This document shows positions 12,329 through 24,349 of a DNA stretch of 64,000 bases, piece by piece; the stretch's first letter is position 1, and each line of letters begins with the position of its first letter. The DNA comes from Molossus alvarezi (lineage: Eukaryota; Chordata; Mammalia; Chiroptera; Molossidae). The stretch is taken from positions 56,723,596 through 56,787,595 of the forward strand of contig CM073889.1 in assembly GCA_037176705.1 (NCBI GenBank), in the 5' to 3' direction. The notes under the pieces were generated by a model that ran no database searches, had not been told where the DNA came from, and saw nothing but the letters and a program-made list of their open reading frames with translations. The position numbers and the translations under genes were made by a program.

Positions 12329-12342
12329 AGAGTTTCCTGCAA

Positions 12343-12795
12343 AACATTCTTAGGAATAAGAAGGTGGTCAGTAAGCAAAATGTAACTGTGAATGCCTTCA
12401 TCCTGCCAAGGTAGCAAAGTTGCTGGGTTAAGACTGTTACATCAAGTTCACATAAAATTAGATGCAGAAGGCAAGAGCCAGTCAACTGACAGAAGTGTTG
12501 TATAATTGCTGACTGTAATAGCCAATAGGTTTATGATAATCTCTATGTTTTGTAGTTAAAACCTTTTAAGTATTTTCTTTATTTTCATGTATAAAAAGTT
12601 AGAACGTTTATAATTAAAGTGTCCCAAAGTGAAAGCATTAGGTAATTCTTTATAAATTTTGCAGCTTGTTTTCCTGTGAGTTCTACTGAATTGGATCAGG
12701 TCAATTTGATATTAATAAGACATATGGAGGTTGGGTCGTTAATAAAAAATTGAAATCTAATTGCAACAATATCCAGTCAAACCCAAACCCTCTGA
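12343..12795 (-). pseudogene. ERV1 pol connection-domain remnant
   Basis: Minus-strand fragments match the thumb/connection part of gammaretroviral pol, leading into LQET at the edge of the truncated L1. The region is AT-rich and frame-shifted. Confidence 0.65.
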
Positions 12796-12951
12796 GCTGG
12801 TTTTTTTTGTTGTTGCTTGTTTTTTATTTTATTTATTTTTAATACTCACCAGAGGATAATTTTTTTCCATTTATTTTTAGATAGAGTGAAGGGGAGGGAG
12901 GGAGAGAGAGAGAGAGAAACATTCATGTGAGAGAAAGACGTTGACTGGCTG

Positions 12952-13664
12952 TGTGCTGGCATGTTTAAAATCCCATAATTGATGATTGATAAATTATTGT
13001 GCTGCTCCATAAATGATGATTGGGAAAGTCACTGTGTGCCCTCTAGCTGAACCCATTTAGTCAAAATAACCTCAGTAAATTGGAATACTCCCTGAACCAA
13101 GAAATTGTTGGGAACTGGCTACATGTCTGACAGAGTCCACAGAGCCTAGAGATCTTGAGTCAGAGACTTGACCTCCCCCACAATCTCAAGGAATTAAACT
13201 TGCATTGTGTTTGTGCAGCTCGGGGCTAAGTGTGACTCAATGTACCTTGAAACACCTAAAGTACCTTGATGTTCCTGGGTGTGCCTGGGTGTTCCTGGGT
13301 GTTCCTGGGTGTGCCTGTTATCTGCAAGGCAAACTAATTTTATACAGCATTGCTGTAGCCCTGGGCATTATATCGAGAATATCCTATTTTCTGTATGGTA
13401 TAAAAGGCATGTAATAAAGCATATCATGGCTGATTCCGAAGACTCTGTCACAGGGGTGTTCAGAATTAGATGCCAGCCGGCTAATAAACGGCTCTTATTT
13501 GGACTTTAATTCTCTAGTGGTCTTTCTTTGAGTCTGGTGCGCCACAACATTTGGAGGCCCCAGGGCTGGTTTTTGAGAACTCGGAATTAGTCGCCAGCCG
13601 GCTTTGCTCTCTATTTGACTTTTATTTGGCTCTGGTGGTCTCTTGGTTCTCTTGTGCCACAACA
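12952..13664 (+). mobile_element. LTR with retained primer site and partial second LTR end
   Basis: It starts TGTGCTGG and contains a TATAAAA box near 13399 and AATAAA near 13484. A first LTR end, CCACAACA, lies at 13549. TTTGGAGGCCCCAGGG follows, resembling a tRNA-Gln-type primer-binding site. Then a second, partial copy of the LTR 3' part (GCCAGCCGGCT ... CCACAACA) ends at 13664. The flanks GCTG and ACTG fit a 4-bp duplication with one change. No internal genes remain. Confidence 0.78.
13265..13320 (+). repeat. Tandem GTTCCTGGGTGT units in LTR U3
   Basis: About five units of a 10-12 bp motif (TTCCTGGGTG / TGCCTGGGTG) lie upstream of the LTR TATA box, in the position of retroviral U3 enhancer repeats. 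Confidence 0.7.
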
Positions 13665-13797
13665 ACTGCCTCCTGCACAACCCTAAGCAGGGCTGGGAAT
13701 GAACTGCAACCAAGGTACGTGCCCTTGGTTGGAATCAAACCCACAACTCTTTGGCCCATGGGCCAACACTCTAACCACTGTGCCAAACCAGCCAGTG

Positions 13798-14063
13798 CTT
13801 TATTTTTTTATTTTTATTTTTTTATCCTCACCTGAGGACATTTTTCCATTTTTTGTTCAGATAGAGTGGGAGGGAGAGAGAGAAACAGAGAGAGAGAGAG
13901 AAACATCGATGTGAAAGGGACACATCGAGTGGCTGCCACCCACACGACCTACCAGGGCCGGGGACAAACTGCAACCGAGGTATGTGCCCTTAGCGGGAAC
14001 CGAACCCGGGTCTCTCAGGACCACAGGCCGACGCTCTAACCGCTGAGCCAAACCGGCCAGGGC
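13798..14063 (-). mobile_element. Young VES SINE
   Basis: Full-length antisense copy with high CpG retention, flanked by GTGCTTTATTTTT on both sides. Confidence 0.88.
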
Positions 14064-14415
14064 GGTGCTTTATTTTTTAAAGAGGAAAGGATACTATTCC
14101 TCTGAGTCTTTCAGTATTAATTAATAGCCCATTTTTAGATATTAGGTAACCAAATTATTTTGCCTGGGGTAAAGACAATCAGAGCTTGTCCTTTGATATT
14201 CATGTCCCTTTATAGCTAGCTCTTGTAATAGGTAAATTCTGTCCTTTAGGAAGTCTAATAATTTCCTAGAGCATAAAACTAAATCATCCACATACTGAAT
14301 CTCTAGGAAATTTAACATTATTTAAATCAGCTTTTAGTATCTAAGACAATAGGTGGGTCTATATATCCCTGGAGCATTACTGTCTAAGTAAACTTGTAAT
14401 CTTCCCAGGTGAAAA
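14064..14415 (-). pseudogene. ERV1 reverse transcriptase core remnant (YVDD)
   Basis: The minus strand shows WEDYKFT, VMLQGYIDPP (equivalent to LPQGF-SP) and the catalytic IQYVDDLVLCS of gammaretroviral reverse transcriptase, with stops in between. The block stops exactly at the TG/TA edge of the sense LTR at 14416. Its upstream part resumes at 29623. Confidence 0.82.
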
Positions 14416-14953
14416 TAAAAGAAGTAGGAGAGAATAATAGAATAAAAAACTAATCATAGTGGGATACTAGCCATACTTATAATAAATGGTAATCATTCTC
14501 ACTCTGTTAATTGTAATTGCTCTGTTATGATTAAAGAAAGCACATCTGACCTGGCTGAGAATTATATGCCCTGGGACCCAGGAATTAACCTTGAAATGTG
14601 ACCCATTCTTCTTATCTGAGAACTGCCCCCTTATTTTATACCTTGGAGTCCTGGAGATGGTGCACCAAAGACAAACCTTTCATAGTCCCCAGCTCACATT
14701 TTCTAGCCCACATTATGTCTCCATGCCTGTAATCTGTAACCATTTTACCCATTGTTATTTCTTTTGCCTACTTCCTCCATGTAATATCTGTCCTTCCATC
14801 CAATATAAAGAGCAGATTATACAGGATGACCTGGCTGCTCTCCCATACTGCCAATGTTATTGGAATAAGTGCTCATATATGATTCAACCTTGTCTCTGCT
14901 TAATTGGCTCAAGTAGTTACAGTCAGCCCAGACCTATTTGTTGTCTGGGTTCA
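14416..14953 (+). mobile_element. 5' LTR of a sense-strand ERV
   Basis: About 538 bp, homologous along its length to 28770-29622 and in the same orientation. Shared landmarks are CAATATAA (TATA-like), GGAATAA, GATTCAA, TGCTTAATTGGCTCAAGTAG and an end TGTCTGGGTTCA. The start TG has become TA. Confidence 0.82.
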
Positions 14954-15767
14954 TATTCTGGTGACTGTGGCAGGACTATAATAGGGACCCCTGTGGGATG
15001 AGTACTGAGATCCCACTGGCTGCATGGATTTGGGGTTACTGAGGCTGAGGTCTGGGCTCTTTTATTCACAGTGTTTCCAGGAATTTTTCTGTTTTGAGTC
15101 CCACCTTCAGCTTCACCTAAGTTGAATTGAGCATTCTCTCACTCTGTCATGGGATGTGTCTGGTGTCTGTTGCCTCCCATTTGATGTGAGCCTGATTAGC
15201 TCCTGGTTGCCAGTGACCTCTCATGGTCCTTGAGTGGTCTCCAAACCTATGTCTGATCAGCTCAGGATTTAGATACTCCTCTGCATAGTACAGGGTATTC
15301 TGTCTGGTTCCTGGCCTCTGAACCTGAGCCTGATTAGCTCAGGGTCAAGGCATTGCTCTGTGTGGTGCAGGGCATTCTGTTTGGTATTCTGTCTGGTAGT
15401 ACAAGCAAAAGGGCATGGGAAGCCATAAAGCTTTCATTTGTCTGTTGTGTGCACTTGTAAATATTATATATTAGGGTTTTTGTCTTATGTAACTGCTTGT
15501 GGTTTTGCTTAATTTGTCTAAAGATGGGGGTATATTTCACTTAGTTGAGGGCCTCAGCTGTTTGTGGTCAGCTAATCCCATGGGAGGAATTGCAGAAACT
15601 TCCCAGCAGCTATTGAATTTTTTATCTCAGGGACCATTCCTGCTCTCCCTCTCAAGGCATCAGGCACCCCGAAACATTTAGCTAGTAAAAAAAAAAACAG
15701 GTATATTCTATTTAAGAGCTAGTAAGAGTTGTTTTCTGTCTGTAACATAACTTTGGTTGCTTTCTTT
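14954..15767 (+). other. ERV leader downstream of the 5' LTR
   Basis: CT/GT-rich, stop-rich sequence following the LTR, with repeated GCCTGATTAGCTC-like phrases near 15190 and 15330. It resembles an untranslated retroviral leader. No gag frame was recognised. Confidence 0.4.
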
Positions 15768-16013
15768 TTTTTTTAAGCTTTTTATTTATTTGTTTTATAC
15801 TTTTAAATATTTTTTTCTTTATTGATTTGACAGAGGAAATGAGAGGTAGAAAGAGATAGAAACATCAATGAGAGAACATTAATTGGCTGCCTCCTGCATG
15901 CCCCCCACTGGGGACTGGACCCATAGCCTGGGCATGTGCCCTGACCAGGAATCAAACCAGTGACCTTTTGGTGCATGGGTTGATGGTCACCCAGTGAGCC
16001 AAACTGGTCAGGT
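15768..16013 (-). mobile_element. VES SINE
   Basis: Antisense copy flanked by TGGTTGCTTTCTT on both sides (about 15756 and 16016). Confidence 0.85.
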
Positions 16014-16344
16014 ATGGTTGCTTTCTTATCTTTTGGAGACTTGGTTTGCCCTTTGCTATTTTATGAACACAAGGACTCCTCTGTCTCTACTGTTTCGGCT
16101 TTGTGCCACTTAGACCTTGTGAGGGTCATTTTGCTGTGCTGATTGGTATGAGATAAAATTCTGAAGCTAGTGTCCCAGTTCATACTTTTGAGAGTACTCA
16201 TTTATTTACTTTAAATGTTGTTTCTGTTTTGAGATAGGATAGACTCTCTTATGTGTAAGATTTCATGTTGTTACATCATCAGAATTTTACTCAGAAAGAT
16301 CTAAATTGATGGTTCAAAGAGAGAAAAAGGTTTCACTCCCTGCC

Positions 16345-16349
16345 CAGGA

Positions 16350-16408
<59 letters not shown>

Positions 16409-16505
16409 ATTTTTTTTTTCATGGCACGTGCCCCTAGTGGGAACCGAACCCGGGACTCTCTGGTCCGCAGGCCAATGCTCAACCGCTGAGACAAACTGGC
16501 CAGGG
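16345..16505 (-). mobile_element. Truncated VES with (TA)n
   Basis: A (TA)n run at 16348-16412 followed by the antisense tRNA-like part (GCACGTGCCCCTAGTGGG to GGCCAGGG). It looks like a short-form VES whose tail expanded into a microsatellite. Confidence 0.75.
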
Positions 16506-16530
16506 TGAAAAATGTGATAAAATAAGTCTT

Positions 16531-16769
16531 GTTTTTTTATTTTTATCCTCACCCAAGGATATTTTTTTCATTGATTTTTAGATAGAATGGAAGGGAGGGA
16601 GGGAAGGAGAGAACAAAATTGATGTGAAAGAGACAGGTCAATTGATTGCCTTCAACTAGGGCCCGGAATTGAACCTGCAACCCAGGTACATGCCCTTGAC
16701 TGGGAATCAAATGTGTGACCCTTCAATCTATGGGCTGATGCTCTAACTGCTGAACCAAACCAGCCAGGG
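16531..16769 (-). mobile_element. VES SINE
   Basis: Antisense copy. The flanks GATAAAATAAGTCTT and GATAAAACAAATCTT are a slightly diverged duplication. Confidence 0.82.
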
Positions 16770-17294
16770 ATAAAACAAATCTTTAAAACACTCTAAATCC
16801 TCCTGGAGGCCCAGGAACTACAGAAGTCCTGGGAATAATAGGGAAATTAATACCATCCCCAAACCCTGTGCAGGCTGTGGAAGCAGTAGGGGCCAGTGTG
16901 AAGGAAAAAAATGGTACTTATAAATTCAAGCTTCTGGAGGCCTGGGAGTTGCTTCTGTCCCAGGAACAAGCTGCAGGGCCTAATATCTTCTTCTGCCTTT
17001 TCTCCATCCTCCTAGAAGCAGCCAAGAACACAAGATAATTAAACATCTCACTTTTGAGCACACTAAAGAATACAGTAATCACCAAGAATCCAAATGTGTG
17101 ACTTAAGTTTAATTGATGTCTTTTAAAGTTATTAACATAAAATGTTTGTTTTTAATGGGTTTACAAATAGGATTTATGTTATCTCTGCTATGGCTCTTAA
17201 AAATAAGTGTATTTTCCAATAGGGGTAGGGGGAGCCTATTTCTGAAAGTCATAAAATATATTCATAAGTTTGCCATTCTAAAGAATGGCAATTG
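16770..17294. other. Unassigned ERV interior
   Basis: No convincing frame. Lies between VES copies inside the 14,416-29,622 element. Confidence 0.3.
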
Positions 17295-17505
17295 TGCCTG
17301 GCTGGTGTGGCTCAGTAGATTGAGCATCATGTCATGGACTGAGAGGTTCTGGTTTGATTCTCGGTCAGGGCACATACCCAGGTTGTGGTCTAGATCCCCA
17401 GTGGGGAGTGTGCAGAAGGCAACTGATGGTTCTCTCACATGAATGTTTCCATCTCTCTCTCTCTTCCTCTTTCTCTAAAAAATTAATAAACAATTTTTAA
17501 AAAGA
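17295..17505 (+). mobile_element. VES SINE
   Basis: Sense copy, diverged (GCCTGGCTGGTGTGGCTC), with CTCT tail and AATTAATAAACAATTT. Confidence 0.78.
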
Positions 17506-17612
17506 AAAAGAAAATGAAATGGGACTAGGAAAGTTAGAAGAGTGCTGCAAGTTGCAGAGGGTTTGTGTAGAGAGAAGAAGCAAAAAGAAAAAGAAGTAAG
17601 AATTAAAAATGA

Positions 17613-17867
17613 GCCCTGGCCGGTTTGGCTCAGCGGTTGGAGCGTCGGCCTGCGGTCCTGAGAGACCCAGGTTCGGTTCCCGCTAGGGGCGCATATCTTG
17701 GTTGCAGTTTGTCCTCGGCCCTGGTCAGTTGTGCGGGTGGCAACCACTCGATGTGTTCCTTTCACATCGATGTTTCTCTCTCTCTCTCTGTTCCTCTCTC
17801 TCCCTCCCACTCTACCTGAACAAAAAATGGAAAAATGTCCTCGGGTGAGGGGAAAAAAAAAAAAAAA
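17613..17867 (+). mobile_element. Young VES SINE
   Basis: Full-length sense copy with GAACAAAAAATGGAAAAATG end and poly(A). The 16-bp duplication AAGAATTAAAAATGAG lies at 17598-17613 and 17868-17883. Confidence 0.92.
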
Positions 17868-18163
17868 AAGAATTAAAAATGAGAAAGGATAAAAGAAAGG
17901 GACAAACATATTACAGGAAGAAAGAACATTGGAGGAGGAGAAATATTTAAGAAAAAAATGGAAATGGGAAAAAAATAAGAAAGAAAAAAAAAGGCATATA
18001 GATAGTAAAGTGGAATGGTAATTTTAATGACAAATGAAAAAGCCCAGAAGCTCCCTTTGATTTTACAAAACCAATTGTAATTTCTCTACCAGACACCAGG
18101 TACAATTGACAGTGGGGAACAAATGAATTGATTTTTTAGTCTGATTTGTAATTCTGAGATTTA

Positions 18164-21100
18164 TTTTATTTATTTTTTATTTTTTTCCTCTCAGTTTTTA
18201 CTAACTTATTTTTGTTACAGATGTTTCTCCTTTTTACACCTTAGACATCCTCCTCCACCCTAGACACCCAACTTCACAACATTGTTGTCTATGTCCATTG
18301 GTTATGCATACATGCATATAGGCTCTTTAGTTTATCTCATCCACCACCCCCCCCCACCCCTCCTATGAGGTTTATCAATCTGAATCATTCTTCTTTCTAT
18401 GTCTCTGTGTCTATTTTGTTCATCAGCCCTCCTTGTTTTTTATATTCCACACAAATAAGTGAGATCATATGGTATTTGTCTTTCTCTGATTGGCTTATTT
18501 TGCTTAGCATAATGCTCTCCAGGTCCCTCCATGTCATTTCAAAGAATAAGAGATCTCTCTTTCTTACAGCTGTATAGTGTTCCAGTGTATATGTACCACA
18601 GCTTTTTTATTCACTCATCTATTGATGGACACTTGGGCTGTTTTCAGATCTTAACAATTGTAAATAGTGCTGCTGTAAACATAAGAATACATATATTCTT
18701 TCTGATTGGTGTTTGAGGCTTCATAGGATATATTTCTAAAATTGAAATCACTGGATCAAATGGCAGATAAATTTTTAATTTTTTGAGAAAACACTATATT
18801 GTTTTCCACCAGTCTGCTTTCCCACCACCAGTGTACTAGAGTCCCCTTTCCTCCATATCCTTGCCAGCACTAGTTTGGTGATTGGTTGATGGCAACCATT
18901 CTGGCAGATATGAGGTGATACCTCATAATGTTTTCATTTGCATCTCTCTGATCATTAGTGACATTAAGCATTTTTTCATATGTCTCTTAACCATTTGTAT
19001 GTCCTTTTTGTAGAGGTGTAATTTAGGTCCACTGCTCATTTTTAATTCACTTCTTTGTCATCCTTTTGTTGAGTTGTCTGAGGACTCTGTATAATTTGAA
19101 AACTAACCCCTCTTCTAATGAAATGTTGGCAATTATGCTCTCCCTAAAGTTGATTTTCTTTTCATTTTCATGGATGTTTCTTGTGCTGTGCAGAAACTTT
19201 TAGTTTAATGTCCCATGTATTAATTTTTTTTCTTTCTCTTGCCTTAGACATTCTATCAGTGAAAATTCTGCTGCATTTGATGTCTGCAATTTTGTTGCCT
19301 ACATTTTCTTCTAAAATTTTTATGGATTCATGAGTCACATTTAAGTCTTTTATCCACTTTGAGTTTATTCTTGTGTTTGGTGTAAGTTGATGGTGTAGTT
19401 TCATTTTTTTTTTTTTTGCATGTAGCTGTCCAGTATTCCCAACCCCATTTATTAAAGAGGCTATTTTTACTCCATTGTATGCTCTTGCCACCTCTGTCAA
19501 ATATTAATTGAGCATAATGTCTTGTGTTGTATCAACTTCTGGGTTCTCTGCTCTGTTCGATTGACCTATATACCTGTTCTGGTGCTAGTACCAGGCTGTT
19601 TAGATTACAGTGGCTTTGTAATATAACCTGACATCTGGTATTGTTATTCTTTCTACTTTCTCCTTTTTCAAGATTGCTGTGGCTAATTGGGGTCCTTTTG
19701 GTTCTATATAAACTTCTGAAGTGTTTGTTCTAGTTCTGTGAAATAAGTCATTTGTATTTTAATGGGTATTGCATTGAATTTATAGATTGTTTTGGGTAGT
19801 ATTAACATTTTAATGATTTTAATTCTTCCAATCCATAAATAAGGTATGGGCTTCCACTTTTTTACATCTTCCTCTATTTCTTTTGTCAATGTCCAGTTTT
19901 CTGCAAATAGGTATTTTACTTCTTTGGTTCAGTTTATTTCCAGGTATCTTAATTTTTTTGCTACAATGGTAAATGAGATTGTTTTTCTACTTTCTTTTTC
20001 TGTGAGATCATTATTGATGTATAAAAATATCATCAATTTTTATGTTAATTTTGTATTCTGCTACTTTGCCAAATTCATTTATTAAGACTAGTAGATTTTT
20101 GATGGAGTCTTTAGGGTCTAATATGTACAATATCATGCCGTCTGCAAATAATGATAGTTTCATTTCCTCCTTTCCAATTTGGATCCCTTTTATTTTTATT
20201 TCATATCTAATTGCTGTGGCTAAGCTTCCTGTACCATTTTAAATAAGAGTGGCAAAAGTGGGCATCCCTGTCTTGTTCCTATTCTTAAGAGACATGCTTT
20301 AAGTTTTTGCCCATTGAGTATGATGTTAACTGTAGGTTTTTCATATATGGACTTTATAATGTTAAGATATGATCCCTCTAGTCCCACATTGCTGAGCATT
20401 TTTATCAGAAATGGGTGCTGGATTTTTTTAATGCTTTTTCAGCATCTATTGATATGACCATATGGCTTTTTTATTTTGTTTATGTGGTAGATCATATTCA
20501 TTGATTTGCAAATATTGTACCAGCCTTGCATCTCTGGGATGAATCGCACTTGGTCATGGTGCATAATTTTTTAATGTATTGCTGTATCCAATTTGTTAAT
20601 ATTTTGTTCAGGATTTTGGCATCTGTGTTCATCAGGGATATTGGCCTGTAGTTTTCTTTCTTTGTAGTGTCTTTATCTGGTTTTAAAATTAGCATTATGC
20701 CAGCCTCATAAAACAAGTTTGGAAGTCTTCCTTCTTCTTAAATTTTATGGAAGAGTTTGAGGAGAGTGGGTGTTAGTTCTTCTTTGAATGTGCAGTAAAA
20801 CTCCCCCATAAAGCCATCTGAGCCTGTTTTTTGTTTTTTTTTGCTGGGAAAGTCTTGATTACATCTTCAATTTCCTTAGTTATTATTGGTCTGTTCATGC
20901 TTTCTCTCTCTTCCAGGTTTAGTTTTGGAGACTGTGTTTTTAGCAATTTGCCTATTTTGCTTAGATTGTCCAATCTGTTGCCATATAATTATTTGGTATT
21001 TGTTAATGATCCTTTATATTTCTGTGGTGTCAGTTGTTATTTTCCTCCCTCCCTCCCTTCCTTCCTTCCTTCCTTCCTTCCTTCCTTCCTTCCTTCCTTC

Positions 21101-24100
21101 CTTCCTTCCTTCCTTCCTTCCTTCCTTCCTTCCTTCCTTCCCAATCCTTACCCAAAGACACTTTTTGCATTATCTTCAGATAGAGAGAGGGAGAGAGGGA
21201 GGGAGGGAGACAGAAACATCGATGTGAGAGAAACACATCGACTGGCTGCCACCCACATGACCCCAACTGGGGCTGGGGACAAACTGTAACCTAGATATGT
21301 GCCCTTAGCAGAAATGAAACCCAGATCTCTCTGGACCATAGTCCAATGCTTTAAACCACTGAGCCAAATGCGCCAGGCCTCTTGTTTCATTTCTGATTTT
21401 GTTTATTTGTGTCCTCTCTCTTTGTTTCTTGGTGAGTCTAGCTAAGTTTCCATCAATCTTGTTTATTTTTTCAAAGAACCAACACTTTGCTTCATTGATC
21501 TTTTGAAAAAAAATTTTTTTTTCTCTGTCATTTATTTCTGCTTTGATCTTTACTATTTCTTTCCTTCTACTTGTGCTGGGGTTTTTGTTTGTTTGTTTGT
21601 TTGTTTGTTTGTTTGTTTGCTTTTTAGTTCTCTAAGTTGTGAGGATAGATAGTCAATTAGAAATTTTTCTTGTTTTTTGAGGTAGGCCTATAGTGCTAAG
21701 TTCTTCCTTGATCTCCTTGGTAACCCATTCACTGTTTAATAACATGTTATTTAGCCTCCATGTGTTCAAATGTATTTGCATGTTCTTGTTGCAATTGATT
21801 TCTAATTTCATGCCATTGTGATCTGAGAAGATGCTTGATATGATATGGTTTCAATGTTTTTAAACTTGTAAAGACTTAGTTTGTGTCCTAACATGTGGTC
21901 TATCTTTAAGAATGTCCCATGTGCACTTGAGAAGAATGTGAATTCTGCATTTTTGGGTGTAATTCTTTATAGATATTTATTAAATCCATTTGATCCAGAG
22001 CATTCTTTAGAATATCTGTTTTCTTGTTAATTATTTGTCTAGAAGATTTATCCAGTGATGTCAGCAGGGTGTTGAAGTCCCTTGCCATGATTGTATTGCT
22101 GTCGATTTCTCCTTTGAAATTCTTTAGAAGGTTTTTGATGTATTTTGGTGCTTCTATATTGGGTGCATATATATTTACCAAGATTATATCTTCCTGTTGA
22201 ATAGATCCTTTCAATATTATGTAGTGGCCTTCTTTGTCTCTAGTTATGGCCTGCATTTTGAAGTCTATTTTATTGGATATGAGTATTGCTACCTCAGCTT
22301 TCTTTGCCTTTCTGTTTGCTTGGAAGATTTTTTCCATCCTTTAACTTTCAAACTATGTGAGTCTTTTGTTGTGAGGTAGGTCTCTCGTAAACATATATGT
22401 CAGTCATGCTTTCTTATCCAGTTAGCTAGTCTGGTCTTTTGATCAGAGCATTTAATCCATTTGTATTTAAGGTTATTATTGATATGTACTTATTTATTGC
22501 CATTTTTGTTTATTGTGGTTATGTTTTTCTTCCTAATTCCATTACTAATTACAGCAGACCTTTTAACCTTTCTTGCAGTGCTGGTTTGGTGGTAATATAT
22601 CCCCTTAGGCTTTTTTTTTTTTTTTTTTTTTTGTTCTGGGAAGCTTTTTATTTCACCTTTTATTTTGAATAATAACCTTGCTGGATAGAGTAGTCTTAGG
22701 TTCAGAATCTTGTTTTTTATTACCTTTATTACTTCATGCAATTTCCTTCTGGACTGTAGTATTTCTGTTGAGAAGTCAGCTGATAGCCTTATGGGGGTTC
22801 CTTTGTAGGTAACTTGTTGCTTATCTCTTGCCGCCTTTAGAATTCTCTCCTTGTCTTTAATTTTTGGCATTTTGATTATTATGTGTCTTGGTGTGGGCCT
22901 TTTTGGGTTTTTCTTACTTGAGGCTCTCTGTGCTTCTTGAACTTGATTGACTCTTTTTTTTTTTTCACCAAGCTAGGGATGTTTTTTTGTCACTATTTCT
23001 TCAAATATGATCTCTAACCGTTGCTCATTTTCTTCTTCTAGAACTCCTATGATGCAGATGTTGCTACATTTGCAGATGTCCCACAGTTCTCTTAAGCTGT
23101 CTTCTTCTTTTTTAATTGTTTTTTCTTTTTGGTTTTCTGATTGGGTGATTTTTTTCTACCCTGTCTTCTAAGTCACTGATCCTGTCCTAAGGTTCCTCTC
23201 CTCTGCTGGTTATTCCTTCCAATGTGCTCTTTATTTCTGCTATGTCATTCTTCATTTCCAATTTGTTGGTTTTTAATGTTTCTATATCTTTACTCATGGT
23301 GTTGAGCTTTTTACTCATGCTGTTGAGCTTTTGAACTCTACCTCTGAAAACTTGCTTAACTGCATTTCAATTATCTTCAGTAGAGTTTTCTTGTTCTTTC
23401 ATTTGGGATTTGTTTATTTGTTTCACCATTTTGGCTGACTTGGTGGGTTTTGGAGCCTGGCAAATGTTTCTTGTGGGTGTTTGTGTTCCATTTATTGTGG
23501 TTTCCTCTTCTGGGTTTGGATGAGTTTGGGAGGACCCACATTAAACACCATTGTCAAGTCTTACTTTCCTGGGTAAATTTGCAAGCCCTGAAAAGGTTCA
23601 GTTATCTTCTAGCTTTCTGGCTGGAGGCTATTAGTTTTAGGTACTTGATTAGCCTTGGGTTATAGTCCTCAACTAAATAAAAAATTCCCTCAAGTGTTCA
23701 AGGTAAGAGGATTTTTAAGAGGGTGGGTCAGATGCTGGCTGTTAATGAGCCTCAATTTGCATTTCTCTGGCCTGGCCAGGTGGTGTTAAATTTCTGAGAA
23801 GTTGTGGCTTCTCCCCAGGGCTCCTTGGAAGGGGCTCTTTGGGTAATGTGGCTACTGCCCTGTGAGGGAGTGATTCAGAAAAAAACTCTTATTGCCCTCT
23901 TACTTCTCCCAGCTCCAGAGTCTCCACACAGTTTTAGTACAATCCATCTTCCCTCTGCCAGAGCCCAAGGTGAGTGGCTATAGCTAATTTAGTGCTCTGT
24001 CCCAGCCCTCTGCCCTGTGGATCAGCTTGGAATTTTAACCCCAAGGGAGTGGCTCACAGCAGAAACAACTGCTGTAAGTAGGCTCCCAGCTCTTCCCTCT

Positions 24101-24285
24101 CACACCTCCCCAGGTCCTACCAGGCTTGATTCAGTGTCTTTTTTTCTTGTCCCTGTTTATATGGGTCCTCTTCAGCTTCCTTTCTGTTGCTTTTTTCTGA
24201 CAATTTGTCTTTATTTTAGTTGTAATTTTAGTTTGGTCCTGGGAGATGGTCTGTGTAGCTTCTATGAAATCTATAATTGAAATCT
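18164..24285 (-). mobile_element. Older, near full-length L1, antisense
   Basis: 3' UTR at 18,180-18,560, ORF2 remnants to about 22,500 and ORF1 remnants at 22,600-23,430. A 5' UTR-like region reaches about 24,285. All frames are broken many times. The flanks GTAATTCTGAGATTTA (18148-18163) and ATAATTCTAAGTTTTA (24286-24301) look like a diverged 16-bp duplication. A VES interrupts it at 21,043-21,379. Confidence 0.9.
21043..21379 (-). mobile_element. VES SINE with expanded (CCTT)n tail
   Basis: Antisense VES body at 21141-21379 with a (CCTT)n microsatellite of about 95 bp at 21043-21140 in the tail position. L1 ORF2 sequence is on both sides. Confidence 0.85.
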
Positions 24286-24349
24286 ATAATTCTAAGTTTT
24301 AATCTTTAAAATATTGTTACAAAATAAGTAATTTTTTAAATTTGTTTCA

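Larger units (their letters stand above)
12796..13797 (-). mobile_element. VES SINE split by an LTR
   Basis: Left half 12796-12951 (poly(T), GA-rich stretch, GACTGGCTG) and right half 13665-13797 (CTGCCTCCTGCAC to CCAGCCAG) are contiguous pieces of one antisense VES. The LTR at 12952-13664 separates them. Confidence 0.82.

Noticed and set aside
17613..17700. tRNA gene
   Set aside because: A- and B-box-like sequence belongs to the tRNA-derived VES SINE head. No cloverleaf with an anticodon arm was sought or is expected.
21043..21140. (CCTT)n as CRISPR-like or regulatory array
   Set aside because: It is a simple tetranucleotide microsatellite in the tail of a VES.
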